The notes under the pieces are model-generated. The model made no database searches. It worked only from the letters and a program-made list of their open reading frames with translations, and was not told the origin of the DNA. A stretch of 64,000 bases of DNA from contig OZ004590.1 of assembly GCA_963924555.1 (NCBI GenBank), positions 5,882,001 to 5,946,000 on the forward strand, written 5' to 3'. Shown piece after piece: positions 17,799 to 30,141 of the stretch (its first letter is position 1; the number at the start of each line of letters is the position of its first letter). Position numbers and translations under genes: made by a program. This DNA comes from Crambe crambe (lineage: Eukaryota; Porifera; Demospongiae; Poecilosclerida; Crambeidae).

Positions 17799-17806
17799 TG
17801 ACGTCA
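17799..17806. promoter_or_regulatory. CRE/ATF-type palindrome TGACGTCA upstream of class B leader
   Basis: A perfect CRE palindrome lies 101 bp upstream of the ATG at 17698, within GTCATGCGTGACGTCATGTC and just after a GCGCGC stretch. The same block stands upstream of the class B starts at 20118 and 30044, with one base changed upstream of the pseudogene leader at 32911. Confidence 0.55.
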
Positions 17807-18040
17807 TGTCCAGAATTAGTTCATGAATGCTGTCAAAGTCACTGGATGAAGCGTAGCTATTAAAATACAATGGATATACAATGGAAATGTATGGTGGAAG
17901 GAAGTGGCCGAGTCAACCACCATAATTTTATTTACAATGTTGCTTCAGTGAATGTGAATGATAGCTAATATCTAAGTCCATGATTCTGTGATGTTGACAA
18001 GTTTTGTAATCTGTAATGGCTAACCAACTACGTGGTATAG

Positions 18041-20118
18041 CTACTTTATTAAAGACACTCCATACACTGCATTAGGCTTCACCAAGATGTCCTCTGACCC
18101 CTGCTGGTTCTGCTTCAACACTATACTCTCCTCTGATTTCTGCACTGCCTCCAGAGACACTCCATACACTTCATTCTCTGTCATTTTTATAGTGCCTTCA
18201 ACTCCATCTACAATACCGTACTTAATGGATTTAAAATTTTCTCTGTAATCAAAGCGCCAAGTGCAAATTTTTGGGTGGCACTTACTAATTCCAAAGTGAC
18301 ATATAAACATGCACACTCACAATACACTGTACTAACTTCAAAATCAGCCAATTTTAGTAAGCGCCACTCTAATTTAAGCGCCACGTACATGTAATGGGAA
18401 ATATTGTAATTAGAGCTCCAAGGTCACAACTAATTAATTTTTCCTCCATCGAGTACAGTAACATGTACAATATACCAAGAGCATTTGCTTTTTCCTTGAT
18501 GATCACGAGTAACAGGATCACTATGAGAAAGATGACTAGAGCAACTCCAACCAGCCCTCCAATCACTCCACCAGCAATGACTCCAACATTAACACTACTA
18601 TCAGGAACACCACCAGCTGAAAATAATGGCAATATGTACTGTACTGCATGTAAAGTGCTAAAGTATAACAGCTATAGCATACACATACACAATGAAATAA
18701 TCAGCTTCTGTTAGCATAGTTGCTTCTACACTAGCCTCCCGCTACCTCATATGGCAAGAGCAAAACACAAGATATTGAAAATTTTAAGCAACATTTGGCT
18801 CCACACATTACCCTGCCTATACCTTTTTTATTTGAGTTCAACCCTCACATACACCCTCATAGCTAGATTCACTAAACATTATTTTCACTAATGCCATTTC
18901 CCTCTTGAGTTATTAGTTAACTAAGACACCTACTTCTCATATCTAGGTTCCCTTCTGCTATATGAGTAAAAGAGTACATAGACAGTAGAGCATGGATTCT
19001 CATTGCAATTAACCAACTTACATTCAATTTCACAGATATGTCCAGTGTATCCTACATCACAGGCACATGTAACTCTACCAGGTGAATCCAGGCATTGTCC
19101 ATTTCCACTGCAGTTGACTGACTCACAACTATGAATGACAACTCCACAGATTCGTCCAGTGTAGCCTTGATTGCAGGCACATGTGAACCCACTGGGTGAA
19201 TTTTGACATTGTCCATTTCCAGAACAAGTCATACCATTGCAGATGTCAATAGGGAATTGGCAGAATTCTCCAGTAAACCCTGTTAGACCACAATCAGCAC
19301 AGTTCCGAAAGTCTTGACAACGATTTGTGCAGTCTGGACCATAATAGTCAGCATCACATTTGACATTAAAGCTAGCCCTCATCCTTGCTATTCCAGCAAA
19401 ACCTCTGTAAGTCATTTGGGGACTGGATGTACCCACTGTAATGTTAATGTCTATAGGAATTCCATCAATCAGTATAGTGTCTCTCACTAATCTACCACCT
19501 CTCACTATTCCATCTAATGCCAACATAAAGAGCTGAATTCCCTGCAAATAATGATTATATGTTAGCTCTTGTAATAGTTATGCAGCTGCTAATACTTACT
19601 CTCCATGATTCATTACTTGCTATTGTCACTGGATTTGCAGCAATGAAATCACTATTTTGTCCATTGCTAAAATCTAGTGTATTTGTGTTCAAACGAACAG
19701 ACTGTGAAGTTATAGTTGCTTGCTGTGGTGAGCAAGAAGTTTGAGTAGCTCCAAGGGGTCTGATGCAGTAATCAATACCAGTATCACAGGTAGAACTATT
19801 GCTGCAGTGTTGATTTTGTGGTCTAATAGAGTTTTCATCACAGCACCCACGATTACTGGTGGCAGGGCAATTCACACACCTCCCAGTCGGGTTGCGATAG
19901 GACTGAAAGGCCACTTCAACCACATAACATCCAGATACATCATGTACCTGTGAAATTAAGCAAAGCCATGGACAATGCAGCTAGCTTAACTAGCTACTTT
20001 ATCACCTGCCTGTATACTCCCTTTACTCTGTCCTTGCTATTGGCATGCTACCATGTTTAGAACTTACTAAAATATTTATGAGGAGAAGTAACAGCAAGGA
20101 CTTAGAAGCATAAAACAT
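18041..20118 (-). CDS. Hybrid Delta-like membrane protein: class B ectodomain, class A tail
   Basis: Exons (minus): 20118-20068, 19947-19600, 19541-19022, 18616-18476, 18207-18041; intron phases 0,0,1,1; 408 residues, uninterrupted. Signal peptide; MNNL-like domain (CVNCPATSNRGCCDEN); DSL-like domain (VKCDADYYGPDCTNRC, NCADCGLTGFTGEFC); two EGF repeats (CSGNGQCQNSPSGFTC and CSGNGQCLDSPGRVTC); TM exon rich in Gly and Val; tail starting DGVEGTIKMTENEVYGVS, which is the class A tail, ending early at VSLIK-stop. The TM exon is flanked by phase-1 introns, so the foreign tail joins in frame. The TM donor has moved five bases relative to its paralogues but keeps phase. Confidence 0.8.
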
Positions 20119-20218
20119 CTCTACGAACTAAGAGAACAATGATTAACCTGTTAAATTCCTGTGGTTTTATTTTCGATTAAGTGATAATGAGGCTAGCTAG
20201 CGCGCGCTGGGTCATGCG

Positions 20219-20226
20219 TGACGTCA
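20219..20226. promoter_or_regulatory. CRE/ATF-type palindrome TGACGTCA
   Basis: 101 bp upstream of the ATG at 20118, in the same GTCATGCG-TGACGTCA context as at 17799. Conservation partly reflects the ~2.4-kb local duplication of the leader/MNNL region. Confidence 0.55.
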
Positions 20227-20357
20227 TGTCCAGATTGAATGCTCACTGGATGGAAATACAATGGAAATGAGGTGGCCCGAATCCACCATACTAAGTCCAT
20301 GATTCTGTAATGTTGTAATCTGTAATGGCTAACTAACTACGTGGTATAGTTACTTTA

Positions 20358-20551
20358 TTAAAGACACTCCATACACTGCATTAGGCTTCCAGTCACCAAG
20401 ATGTCCTCTGACCTCTGCTGCTGATAACCAGCATGTATTCCATACACCTGGTTCTGCTTCAACTCTATACTCTCCTCTGATTTCTGCACTGCCTCCAGAG
20501 ACACTCTATACACTTCATTCTCTGTCATTTTTATAGTGCCTTCAACTCCAT
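20358..20551 (-). pseudogene. Orphan class A-type tail exon
   Basis: Copy of the tail exon used by the 18041-20118 gene, with acceptor ATTGTAG and the start DGVEGTIKMTENEVY. It stands alone upstream of that gene's leader, with no TM exon feeding it. A few inserted bases near 20390-20396 shift the frame after SEDILV, giving a false end. It arose when the leader-plus-tail block at 17140-18207 was duplicated at 19555-20551. Confidence 0.7.
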
Positions 20552-20559
20552 CTACAATA

Positions 20560-20755
20560 CCGTACTCAATGCGCCACTGTATTATAAGCGCCACTTTATA
20601 ATTTTCTCTTTTTTTCTTTGCAATTAAAGTGCCAAGCGCAAATTTGAATTATTTCTGGGGTGGCGCTTACTGATTCCAAAGTGACATATAAACATGCACA
20701 TTCACAATACTAACTTCAAAATCAGCCAGTTTTATTAGTAAGCGCCACTCTGAAT
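20560..20755. repeat. Short repeat with inverted GCGCCAC/GTGGCGC words
   Basis: Words AAGCGCCAC and the reverse GTGGCGCTTAC alternate here and at 18230-18385, which looks like a small inverted-repeat insertion copied along with the tail exon. Ends not resolved. Confidence 0.4.
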
Positions 20756-21078
20756 CCAGGAATTTTAGATAGGTGGAATTGCAGGACCAGCCTAAGCAGT
20801 CGGAGTCTCTTGATTCATGGTACACAATGGAAAGTGATCGTCTCGCAGGCTGATCTATTGGCTTGTAAGACTACATTATAGGAAAGTGGAGCTTGTATAT
20901 ACAGCCCAGCCAATAGCAACAAGTATAGCTCAAAAACAACAAACAAACAAACAAATAAACAAACAAACAAACAAACACCTTACAAATAATCTGCTAGGAT
21001 CTATCATCCAGGCATGCTGCTATATAGCTAAATAGTTTTTCAGTTTCATGAGCTACAGCCTACAGTATTTTAATGTGA

Positions 21079-24000
21079 TCAAATAATATAATCATATTCG
21101 TCTTCTAGTGATGTGGTTTGAGGATAGTTCCTCTCTGAATTATCACCACCACTTCTTACTCCATACACCACATTAGGTTGCACCAAGATGTCCTCTGACC
21201 CCTGCTGCTGATGACCAGCATGTATTCCATACACCTGGTTCTGCTTCAACTCTATACTCTCCTCTGACTTTTGCACTGCCTCCAGAGACACTCCATACAC
21301 TTCATTCTCCGTCATTTTTATGGTACCTTCAGCTGGATCTAAAACAAGCAACGTCACAGTCAACAGTGCAGGCAGGAAAGTCTGGCATAGCAGATCCTCA
21401 AGGGTCAGCTATGCCAGCAGCCATGCATGTAGCTGTAGCTACTGTACACACACAGCCATGCAGCATAGCCTCGTACCCATGCAGACCTTTTCTTTTGAAA
21501 ATGGGTATGAGACTACAGTGGAGTAGGAATAGGAAATTTATTGGAGGGGCAGGAACAATAAGAAGTTAATCACAGTAATAATTATAATAGCAACAAAATT
21601 ATCTAAAAATATCCAAAGTAAATCCTTCTGTCATTACATCGAATAAATTCTTTGGCAATATCACAAATTTTTTTCCTTACGAAAATGGATTAGATAACAG
21701 TCAGCAAGCAGCAGTGGAATTGATAACATCACACTGCAATGACAGCATTCATGCATGTAGCTAATTGCTTGGTGCTTGGTCCTTGGTGCTATATTTTTAC
21801 TTTCAATATACTCAAGTTAGCTGTTCATATTATTATTGGGGGGGCAGTGCCCCTCCATCTATAGTATTGGGGGGGCAGTGGCCCCCCCTGCCCCCCCTGT
21901 TCCTACTCCACTGGACTAGAGAGTCAGCAGTGCATGCAGGCAGGAGTGTGTAGCATGTATAGAGGCTGTCTAACTGAATGTATATATAGTTAGCTACTAG
22001 CTCTATGTAATAGCAAACAGCTGCTAGCTGGCTATAAATCACACATGATTCCTGTATATCATTATGTATGTATAGTCACATGTATTGTGTACTATTGGGA
22101 GTTTGTCTCACCTGACTTCTTCCTCTTGTTACAGTAGAATATTACAAGGATTAATAAACTGGTTATGAGTATCAATGCCAGGAGAGCACCAATCACTCCA
22201 CCCACCACAGCACCTAAAGGGACTGAATGGACGAGATAGATTCATGATCAATCAGATTTATAGCTAACAAGTTTGTTACTCACACATTTGTTGTGGAAGA
22301 CAATTCTCTGATGGATTTCCTCCCATGAGACAGTCAACACAATTAGTAGCTGGATCCCTCCCAGGAAGACATCTCTCACAGTTGCTATTTAGGTCCCTCC
22401 CAGTGAGACATTATGCACAGTTACTACTGACGTCATATCCAGGGAGACAACCCGTGCAGTTGGTGGCTGGGTCACGATTTTTATCACAAACCATGTTTCC
22501 TTCACTGTCACACGTGAACTGTCCTTCGACTCCTGAACAGAATCTGTCACACTGAGGGCCATAGTAGTTCTCTGAGCACTGGACTCTGAAGCTCAAGTCA
22601 AACTGTGAGACGTTATGTATCCCATAGTATGTGGTTCTCTCAGTGAAGTTGGACGAAACATTAAGTTGGAGGTCTATCAAGAACCTGTCCAAGACTTCTG
22701 GTGTTCTATTGGCATTTAGGCGATAGCGGTCATATGTAACTATGTAAAACTGGATCCGTCCCTACAATAATAATTACGACGATGATATCATAATTATAAA
22801 GATTAACGTTACAATTCTTACTGTCCATATCCTCAACATTGCAGTGAATGGATTAGCTCTGTCAAGAAGAAATGTATTGGGGCCTTCATTGAAAGTAAAC
22901 CTTTCACCTGATTCGTCATTGAAGGTAGGAAATAGGGGATGATCCATTGGTACAAGTGTTACATTGGTTGCATTGGACCCATAAGGTTGGAGGAAGTAGA
23001 GCAACCTCAAGTTACAAACGCTGGGACAGATTTCAAGCCTAGTGTCATTATCACAGCACACTGGTCCACCCTCCCTACACTCCCCACACAGGCGAAAGGG
23101 GTTGATGTGGGAGTGGAACAGAGCAGAGAATGTGAAGTTACCAACCTACATTCATCGTTACAATCAATGCACATAATAGAGCTATAGACTCATCCCTTAC
23201 CCTGCAGTCTCTTGCATCATCTGGACAGGAAGTGAGCTCAGTGGGATTCACATCTCCATTACTACAATGAAGCTACAAGATGTCAAAAAAGCAACAGATA
23301 TCTTAGTAGAGAGAGTAGAAGAATTCACAAGACTCTGTGGAATCCATGTGATTCATATTATCATCTTAATCATTGAGGTACATGTAGCTATGAACTTATT
23401 GTATATAAGTACCCACTGAAATCAATAATGTAGCTACTAATTAACCCCCCCCCCCCCCCCCCGCATGCATGCACAGCAAGGGGTACAGTGACTGTTTATG
23501 GTGTCCATATAATGTGACCCCAAAAAATTTCCGAACCAGCAAATTACACATTGCAATCAAACTCTCTTACTCCATTTACGTACATTACCTCAGAAGTCAA
23601 CCAACTAGCTACAAATCAAACCTCTTTGCTGCCACATAAATCCAGCAAAACCAGCTCAATTCTTATTAAACATAATTCGCACCATATCTACTACAAAATA
23701 TGGTGTGCAAAATTCGTACGGGGTATGAAATATCTGGCTTAATTTTTATTCCTCATGCAGCATTGTTTTGGTCTAGCTGCTCAGAGTAAGTGTCATTGGA
23801 GAGAACGTAGACCGATGATGGTATCTTAGCTATTTGTGCAAGGAAATATTAAATACTCAAAGGGTTCATGTGACTAAGGTAGAGAAAAGGGCCCCATGTA
23901 TCTCAAGATGCACTGACTGAGACTTATGAGGATAGAAAACCTACAATATCTAGTCCCTCAGATGAATAATGTAGTGTTTGAAAATCCTAATACTTGGCAA

Positions 24001-24509
24001 GTATTAACTCCCTTACCACATTGTGTTCTACCAAGAGCATGTTACCATTTGTATCATTTTTACCCCATGCGCGCATGTGCAGCAAGGGGTAAAGTAATTG
24101 GTCGTGGTGTCGATATAAATATATATAGGTATAGCTATATGCCAAAAATTTTGAAAAACCACCTAAACTGCGTAAATCTGGATTAAAAGCGTTCGCTTTA
24201 TTATTAAGGACTCATGTGCTATTGATGACCCTTTCCATTTCCTTATACATAGTTGCCCAAATGGGACAAGTGCACATGATTTATAATGGTGATTATATTA
24301 GGGGAAAAGACAGCATTGCTCTTCATAGGGATAGTGATCTTAGGTCCCATAGGGGGTCCCTTAATACAACAAGGGATTCCCATTTTCCAGGCATAGCTAT
24401 AGCTCCCTAGGGCATATATTTATACTGAAGGCCCACATGGCTATCTACTTGCTAAGTTACTCACCTCAATCAAACAGAGAAAAACTAAAGAGATGAGCCA
24501 AGGAGACAT
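21079..24509 (-). pseudogene. Class A Delta-like gene with a nonsense codon and few repeats
   Basis: Exons (minus): 24509-24465, 23272-23201, 23145-22822, 22761-22284, 22213-22112, 21338-21079; all junctions and phases match the intact gene at 11264-14581. The DSL domain (VQCSENYYGPQCDRFC) is complete. In the second 13-residue unit, a Gln codon has become TAA (22411-22413: NCA-stop-CLTGRD). Only four repeat units are present against ten and eleven in the paralogues, so several were deleted. The tail, with one extra Ile (EDEYDYII), is otherwise intact. Probably a young pseudogene; a secreted truncated product is conceivable but would lack the membrane anchor. Confidence 0.75.
21516..21913. mobile_element. 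MITE with CAGTGGAGTAGGAA termini in the tail intron
   Basis: CAGTGGAGTAGGAA at the left pairs with TTCCTACTCCACTG at the right. GACTA is duplicated (21511-21515, 21914-21918). The paralogous intron at 11690 lacks the element, which confirms insertion. The right end carries a G/C-rich GGGGGGGCAG/CTGCCCCCC stretch. No coding capacity. Confidence 0.8.
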
Positions 24510-25240
24510 TTTCACATAATCACGTGCAGACCTATTATGAAATGACTTCCTTTCAGTATATTTTCACTTTTGGTGTTGACAGAACAGGTATGATTAAGTC
24601 ATCATGTTATCATAATAAGTAGAATCAACATATCAGCCCTGGAAAACCAGAGGTAGCTATTATGATGTCTATCAGCCAAATGCTGGTTTATGTTTACTAG
24701 GTGTGCTGTTTATCCAGTCTTATTTGGAGCCTTGCTCAAATTGAAAACATGATGAGAGCATGATGAACACATGATTGTAGAGTCATTACTAGGGTCCTTC
24801 CCTCCCCACTTCTAAAATCATAGAGTGAAACCTGCTCACTGCAACCATCCAATGGGCCAGGAACAAATATGGAGAGTCTCTTTAGGAAAGCCTGCTATAG
24901 GACACCTCATTACAGGGTGGTCTGATCAGACAAGTTTTTCAAAATTAACACTTCATACTCCTGCAATTTGAGGGCTGTCCTGAGAATATAGAGCACTGGT
25001 CTCAGCAAACTTTACCACAACAGACTATTACTATGTAATATGTGGTTGCCATTTATTAATAAGTGGCTTTTATCATTGTTAGACTATATAGTGCCAAATC
25101 TTGAAGCATCATATAATAAATAACACGATTGGACAAGAGTAATTTTGCATGTATACAGACAAACGTGCACTTGAAATATAATTTTATGTGACATAGAACT
25201 TTAAGTCGCAAATCAGCTGCTTTGATGTACAGAGCTGTAG

Positions 25241-28200
25241 CTAGTACACATTATTGTCTCTCCCTCTGAATTCAATCCTTCCTTGAGAGTCTCCCTCCCT
25301 CAGATACTCATAGTCTACTGGTTCTGGGTTTTCATTGACGACACTTTCATGAAGGGGAGGGGGAGGAGTTGACGACTCTGGCTCTGCATAATATCCTCCA
25401 TCTTCAAGAGGTCCACTGGAATAGAGAGGGTTATCGAAATCTCTTTCCTCACAGTTCTCCGATATTCCACCATTTTCATGTTGTGTCAAATTGTTTCCAC
25501 CCTCCGTCATCACCTGCTGTTCGTTTCCACCCTCTGTTATCACCTGCTGTTCGTTTCCAATATCATATACAGGGTTATCCCCAGGACCAATAACATTCCT
25601 TCCAGATTCATTTCCTGTGTAAGATTACAGGGGCGGATCTAGGAATTACAGATAGAGGGGGCCTATATCCGCGTGCTTAAAATTTTGCCTGGCCACGCCC
25701 ACTTTTTGTCCAACCACACTCTAAAGCACGCCCACTTTTTGGCCAAATGCATCTGCGGATCATAAAATGTGACTTGTAATTGCAGAGCAGCTGATATCAG
25801 TGACATCGTTTGTAATTTGTAGTAGCTTGCATGTATGTAAGCCACATTTTTGTTGTAGCTAGCTAATTTTTAGGGGGGGCCTGGGCCCTCTGGGCCCATT
25901 CCTAGATCCACCACTGGATTAATTAGCAGGAGAGTTAACTATCATGAGAGATACGACTCAAAATTGTACACATGTAGATTCCCAGAATAATCGAGTACTT
26001 TCAAACAGGGTGCTTAAGTATATTCATGAGAATATAATTATTTATGGGAATATAATCCAATTAGTGGCCTTTCTAGAGGTGGTCTCATTAAAGGGTGGTC
26101 TGATTAGACAGGGCTATAGTTATGTATTCATTCGGATATCTCAGAATGGCAACATCATTAAGGAAAGAACATGAGACTATAGTGGAGTGCAATCAGTGCA
26201 TCCAGTTACTTGATGATTGAAGCCCTATGCATGTAATTGCCACTGAGCTAGTAGGTTACTTCATACATACATGTACACTTCATGGGAAAGGAAGCCATAT
26301 TCATTATTATACAGTAGAGCCATAGTAGCCACATACAGGAAGCTACACCTGAAGTCATAGTGTTGGATGTGATAGCTACTTTCAACACAACCAGAGTTTG
26401 GTTTACACATGCAGAGAAGCTGATTAAACAAACTGACGAAATGAGGTGTCTGATGACAGTTCTAATACTTAGTCATTGTGGTTGATACGTAACACACTCT
26501 ATGCATTATTGCCAGGTTGTGATTACTTATAGGTATAGTATCGATTATGACTTACTGTTGAGAGAATTTGTCTTTTGCTTTCTGGTTTTGGTGATTACAA
26601 GTAAAAGAATTACTATGAGAAGGAAGACTAAAGCAACTCCGACTAGCCCTCCAACCACTCCACCAGCAATGCCTCCAGCATTGCCTCCAGCATTAGCATT
26701 GATACCAGCTGAAAGATAATGGCATGAGAGCATGTGAGTATAATAGGGCATATCACCTTGTGTTTCAACTACATAATTGTAAGTGGGATGAGGCTTATAG
26801 AGTTTTGATAATAGTTAAGCATATTTGCTAATATTCTCTATATATAACCTTAGATAATTAGACTACGTACACAGGATTGGAAACAATTATTCGCGCGCGG
26901 ACCATGCGCGTTGCGCCAAATTATTGCAGCTGTTTGCAGTGTGGTTTGTTTCTCTAAGTGTGTGGCTTATTATTGCTGGGGAAAATCCTCTCTCAACTGA
27001 AGGACGAACTAATTTACAAGGTAAAATTGTGTTATCATTGCCTAGCCAGTGCTAAGAGACCTGCTACGATCTAGCTAATAAAAGCTGCTAATTTACAGTG
27101 CTAGAGACCTAGCTAGCTAGCTATTAGCTATACTGAAGCTTATATGACCACTTCATTGTTAATTGCTTTAACTATAGATCCTCAAGTTTCGCAACAAATT
27201 GTGAAAACTAAGATGATCTCTCATCCACACAATATTGCTGCTCAAGAAGTTGCTACTCTTGAATGGTGCACAAATCCTTCAACCTATGAAATGTTGAATT
27301 GCTATGAAATGTTGAATTGCTTTGAAGCACACCTAATAAAATTACTTGAATGTTGTATTGACCCTCATCCCTTAGAGAAAATACAATGGGCAGTACCATA
27401 AAATTAGAATCACCACAGAGTTTCAGAAAATCTGGAAAGATTTTTTTTTGTCAAGCTGGTATAGCAATGGACCCTTCACCCCTCCTGTACTAGAAAATTA
27501 CAGATGTGTTATTTTGAACAAGTAATTCTTAGTAACTGCCCTATTTCAGTGACCTCAGCTCCACCTCCCAGCATAATCATGAGTGTGTAATTACTTACAA
27601 AGAGAGTAATGCATTGCTGTATGCAGCAGGGTACATCCCAAGGGCTCTGCACAAGAGATTAAAAAGTTCCTCTCACCCTTTGAAAGAAGATTGTGATTTG
27701 TTACTATGATGACGATGAAGAATCAGAGGATTGGATAGACTTGGTTGACAGGGGAGATTACTCCACATTTCAAACTCCATGTATAGTTTCATGGTGGAGA
27801 TGGAGAAAGAAGTTCAGAATCATTTGATAAAGCCCATTGATAACATTAAGTTAAAGAAGGAATGTACAAAAATAGTGAAATTAGATGTAAATGGTCTGCT
27901 TAATTTTGATGAAATTAATGTTCATGCAGCTAAAAGAAACTGTAACCTTCCTGAGGGTTTACATATGGTCCTGTTACGATCATTTATTAACCTTATAAAT
28001 CATTCGTCTGGGTGTCGACAAAATTTGCAATCATCCAGTAGGGTCAGAAGATGTATCACATCTAATGGTGATGACATAAGTGTTGGTGCATTGGCAGTGG
28101 CTTTAATTTTCATGTGATCAACCTCTACATCTCTAATATTTAGGAACCATTTAAAATCTTCCATTATGGTAACACTAAAGAGTGAACAAACTGCTGTGGA

Positions 28201-30044
28201 ATTTGGGTGAGTTTCACAGGTGAGGTTGGGCTCTTTCAATTTGATGGAAGTATATACACTGTTTGTCCAGGATGACTGAAAGATCACTGAAGCAGGACTT
28301 GAAGATACTGGCACAGGAATAGATGGCACCTTGAGAATGTTCTTACTTCCATGTTTTTGACACAGTTTGCTTTTTTTCCTCCTTGGCATAGCTAACAATT
28401 GTATAGTAATAAATTAATGTGGATGAGTTAGCACGTACACTAGCATAATACTGGTAACATGCAGCTTATGGGATTGATGCTATTCCAAACTGCAGCACTA
28501 ACTCTATCAGTTGGCAAAATTTCATTGCTCATGGAATAGTGCCTTTTGTGTGAAAGAAAGCAAAAATATACACCTCCAAACACAGAAAACCCCAGAAAGC
28601 ATCAAAGATTCAGGACAAAAACTTATATTATGCACACCATTCCGTATGGCAAGCATCACTCCACAACATGAACTTCATTAAAAGGACACAGGAATTATGC
28701 CTTTGCAATGAAAGAAGGAAAAAACTTTATCCGTTGCTAGGGTGATAAAAATCTCCATGGAAAACTGTTTTATGAGCAAACTAACTATACTTAAGAAATA
28801 CATTTCACATCCCTGGAACATACTCTGTAAAGTAGCCCTTTATTTGATGCTAAAACTCACCAGTTTATTCTCCTTTCATGAAAAGTATACTCGAGAAACA
28901 AGGAATAAATTTCCAATTTTCCTTCGCGCATAGCAACACGGATCGTCCGCGACGATTTGTATTAGCATAATGGGCGCACGTGAGCTGTTTCCAATCCTGT
29001 GTACGTAGTCTAATTATCTAAGATATAACCTTCTTCTGATATGAGCAGAAGAAATAGCTACATTGACCATTTTTGCTGCAGTTGACCGACTCACAATTGC
29101 CAATGACTGTTTCACATGTCTGTCCAGTGTAGCCTTGGTTGCAGACACATGTGAACCCACTGGGTGAATTTTGACACTGGCCATTTCCAGAACAAGTCAC
29201 ACCATTGCAGTGGTCAATAGGGAATTGGCAGAATTCTCCAGTAAACCCTGTTAGACCACAATCAGCACAGTTCCGAAAGTCTTGACAACGATTTGTGCAG
29301 TCTGGACCATAATAACCAGCATCACATTTGACATTAAAGCTAGCCCTCATCCTTGCTATTCCAGCAAAACCTCTGTAAGTCATTTGGGGACTGGATATAC
29401 CCACTGTAATGTTAATGTCTATAGGAATTCCATCAATCAGTATAGTGTCTCTCACTAATCTACCATCTCTCACTATTCCATCTAATGCCAACATAAAGAG
29501 CTGAATTCCCTGCAAATAATGATTATATGTTAGCTCTTGTAATAGTTATGCAGCTGCTAATACTTACTCTCCATGATTCATTACTTGCTATTGTCACTGG
29601 ATTTGCAGCAATGAAATCACTATTTTGTCCATTGCTAAAATCTAGTGTATTTGTGTTCAAACGAACAGACTGTGAAGTTATAGTTGCTTGCTGTGGTGAG
29701 CAAGAAGTTTGAGTAGCTCCAAGGGGTCTGATGCAGTAATCAATACCAGTATCACAGGTAGAACTATTGCTGCAGCGTTGATTTTGTGGTCTAATAGAGT
29801 TTTCATCACAGCACCCACGATTACTGGTGTCAGGGCAATTCACACACCTTCCAGTCGGGTTGCGATAGGACTGAAAGGTTACTTCAACCACATAACGTCC
29901 TGATACATCATGTATCTGTGAAGTAAGTGTCATACAGCTACTTTATCACCTGCCTGTATGCCCTGTCCTTAAGTTTAGCTAGCTAGAGCTTACCAAAAGA
30001 TCAATGAGGAGAAGTAACAGCAAGGATTTCAAGGCATAAAACAT
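25241..30044 (-). CDS. Class B Delta-like membrane protein split by a transposon
   Basis: Exons (minus): 30044-29994 (MFYALKSLLLLLLIDLL leader), 29915-29568 (MNNL-like; GCCDENSIRPQNQRC), 29509 to about 29062 (DSL-like plus one EGF and part of a second), 26708-26556 (TM), 25614-25241 (tail). If the GTAGCT after 29062 is used as donor, all phases agree and the product is 457 residues. The Gly codon that is TGA in the sister gene at 15339 is intact here. The tail has NPVYD, TEGGNE twice, NPLYSS, a PPPP stretch, DYEYL and NNVY-stop. Intron 3 carries a 2173-bp element. The weak third-exon donor and the large insertion leave doubt that full-length mRNA is made. Confidence 0.65.
25628..25916. mobile_element. 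MITE with CAG(G/T)GG(C/T)GGATCTAGGAAT termini
   Basis: Left CAGGGGCGGATCTAGGAAT pairs with right ATTCCTAGATCCACCACTG. GATTA is duplicated at 25623-25627 and 25917-25921. The sister locus near 15702 has the uninterrupted GTAAGATTAATTAGC. It sits in the TM-tail intron of the class B gene just upstream of the acceptor. Confidence 0.85.
26850..29022. mobile_element. 2.17-kb DNA transposon with 36-bp terminal repeats and 8-bp target duplication
   Basis: Left end TTAGATAATTAGACTACGTA matches the right end in inverse for about 36 bp, through ACAGGATTGGAAACA. ATATAACC is duplicated on both sides (26842-26849, 29023-29030), and the empty site is preserved at 16641-16660. The 8-bp duplication fits hAT- or P-like elements. 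Inside are only short frames (plus 27144-27401 and 27779-28117; minus 28000-28398, beginning MPRRKKSKLCQKH), so it looks non-autonomous. The inner GGATTGGAAAC motif recurs at the ends of the element at 43921-45645 and once at 38350. Confidence 0.85.
28000..28389 (-). CDS. Unrecognised ORF inside the transposon
   Basis: About 130 codons opening MPRRKKSKLCQKHGSKNILK, a basic start, then a Ser/Pro-rich stretch and VTIMEDFKWFLNIRDVEVD. It looks like genuine but partial transposon-encoded protein. No catalytic motif seen; the family could not be named. Confidence 0.35.
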   Translation of the reverse strand: MPRRKKSKLCQKHGSKNILKVPSIPVPVSSSPASVIFQSSWTNSVYTSIKLKEPNLTCETHPNSTAVCSLFSVTIMEDFKWFLNIRDVEVDHMKIKATANAPTLMSSPLDVIHLLTLLDDCKFCRHPDE

Positions 30045-30133
30045 CACTTTTCAATGGTCTACGAACTAAGAAGACATGATAAATTCCTGAGGTTTTATTT
30101 TCATAATAGACAGGAAGAGCAATAGGTCATGCG

Positions 30134-30141
30134 TGACGTCA
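30134..30141. promoter_or_regulatory. CRE/ATF-type palindrome TGACGTCA
   Basis: 90 bp upstream of the ATG at 30044, in the same GGTCATGCG-TGACGTCA-TGTCC context as at 17799 and 20219. It is followed by GCGCATGC (30166-30173), an NRF1-like half site. The flanks have diverged more than the motif. Confidence 0.6.

Noticed and set aside
23440..23462. Poly-C run as a regulatory or G-quadruplex element
   Set aside because: A homopolymer inside a dispersed repeat; its length differs between copies (13516 against 23443).
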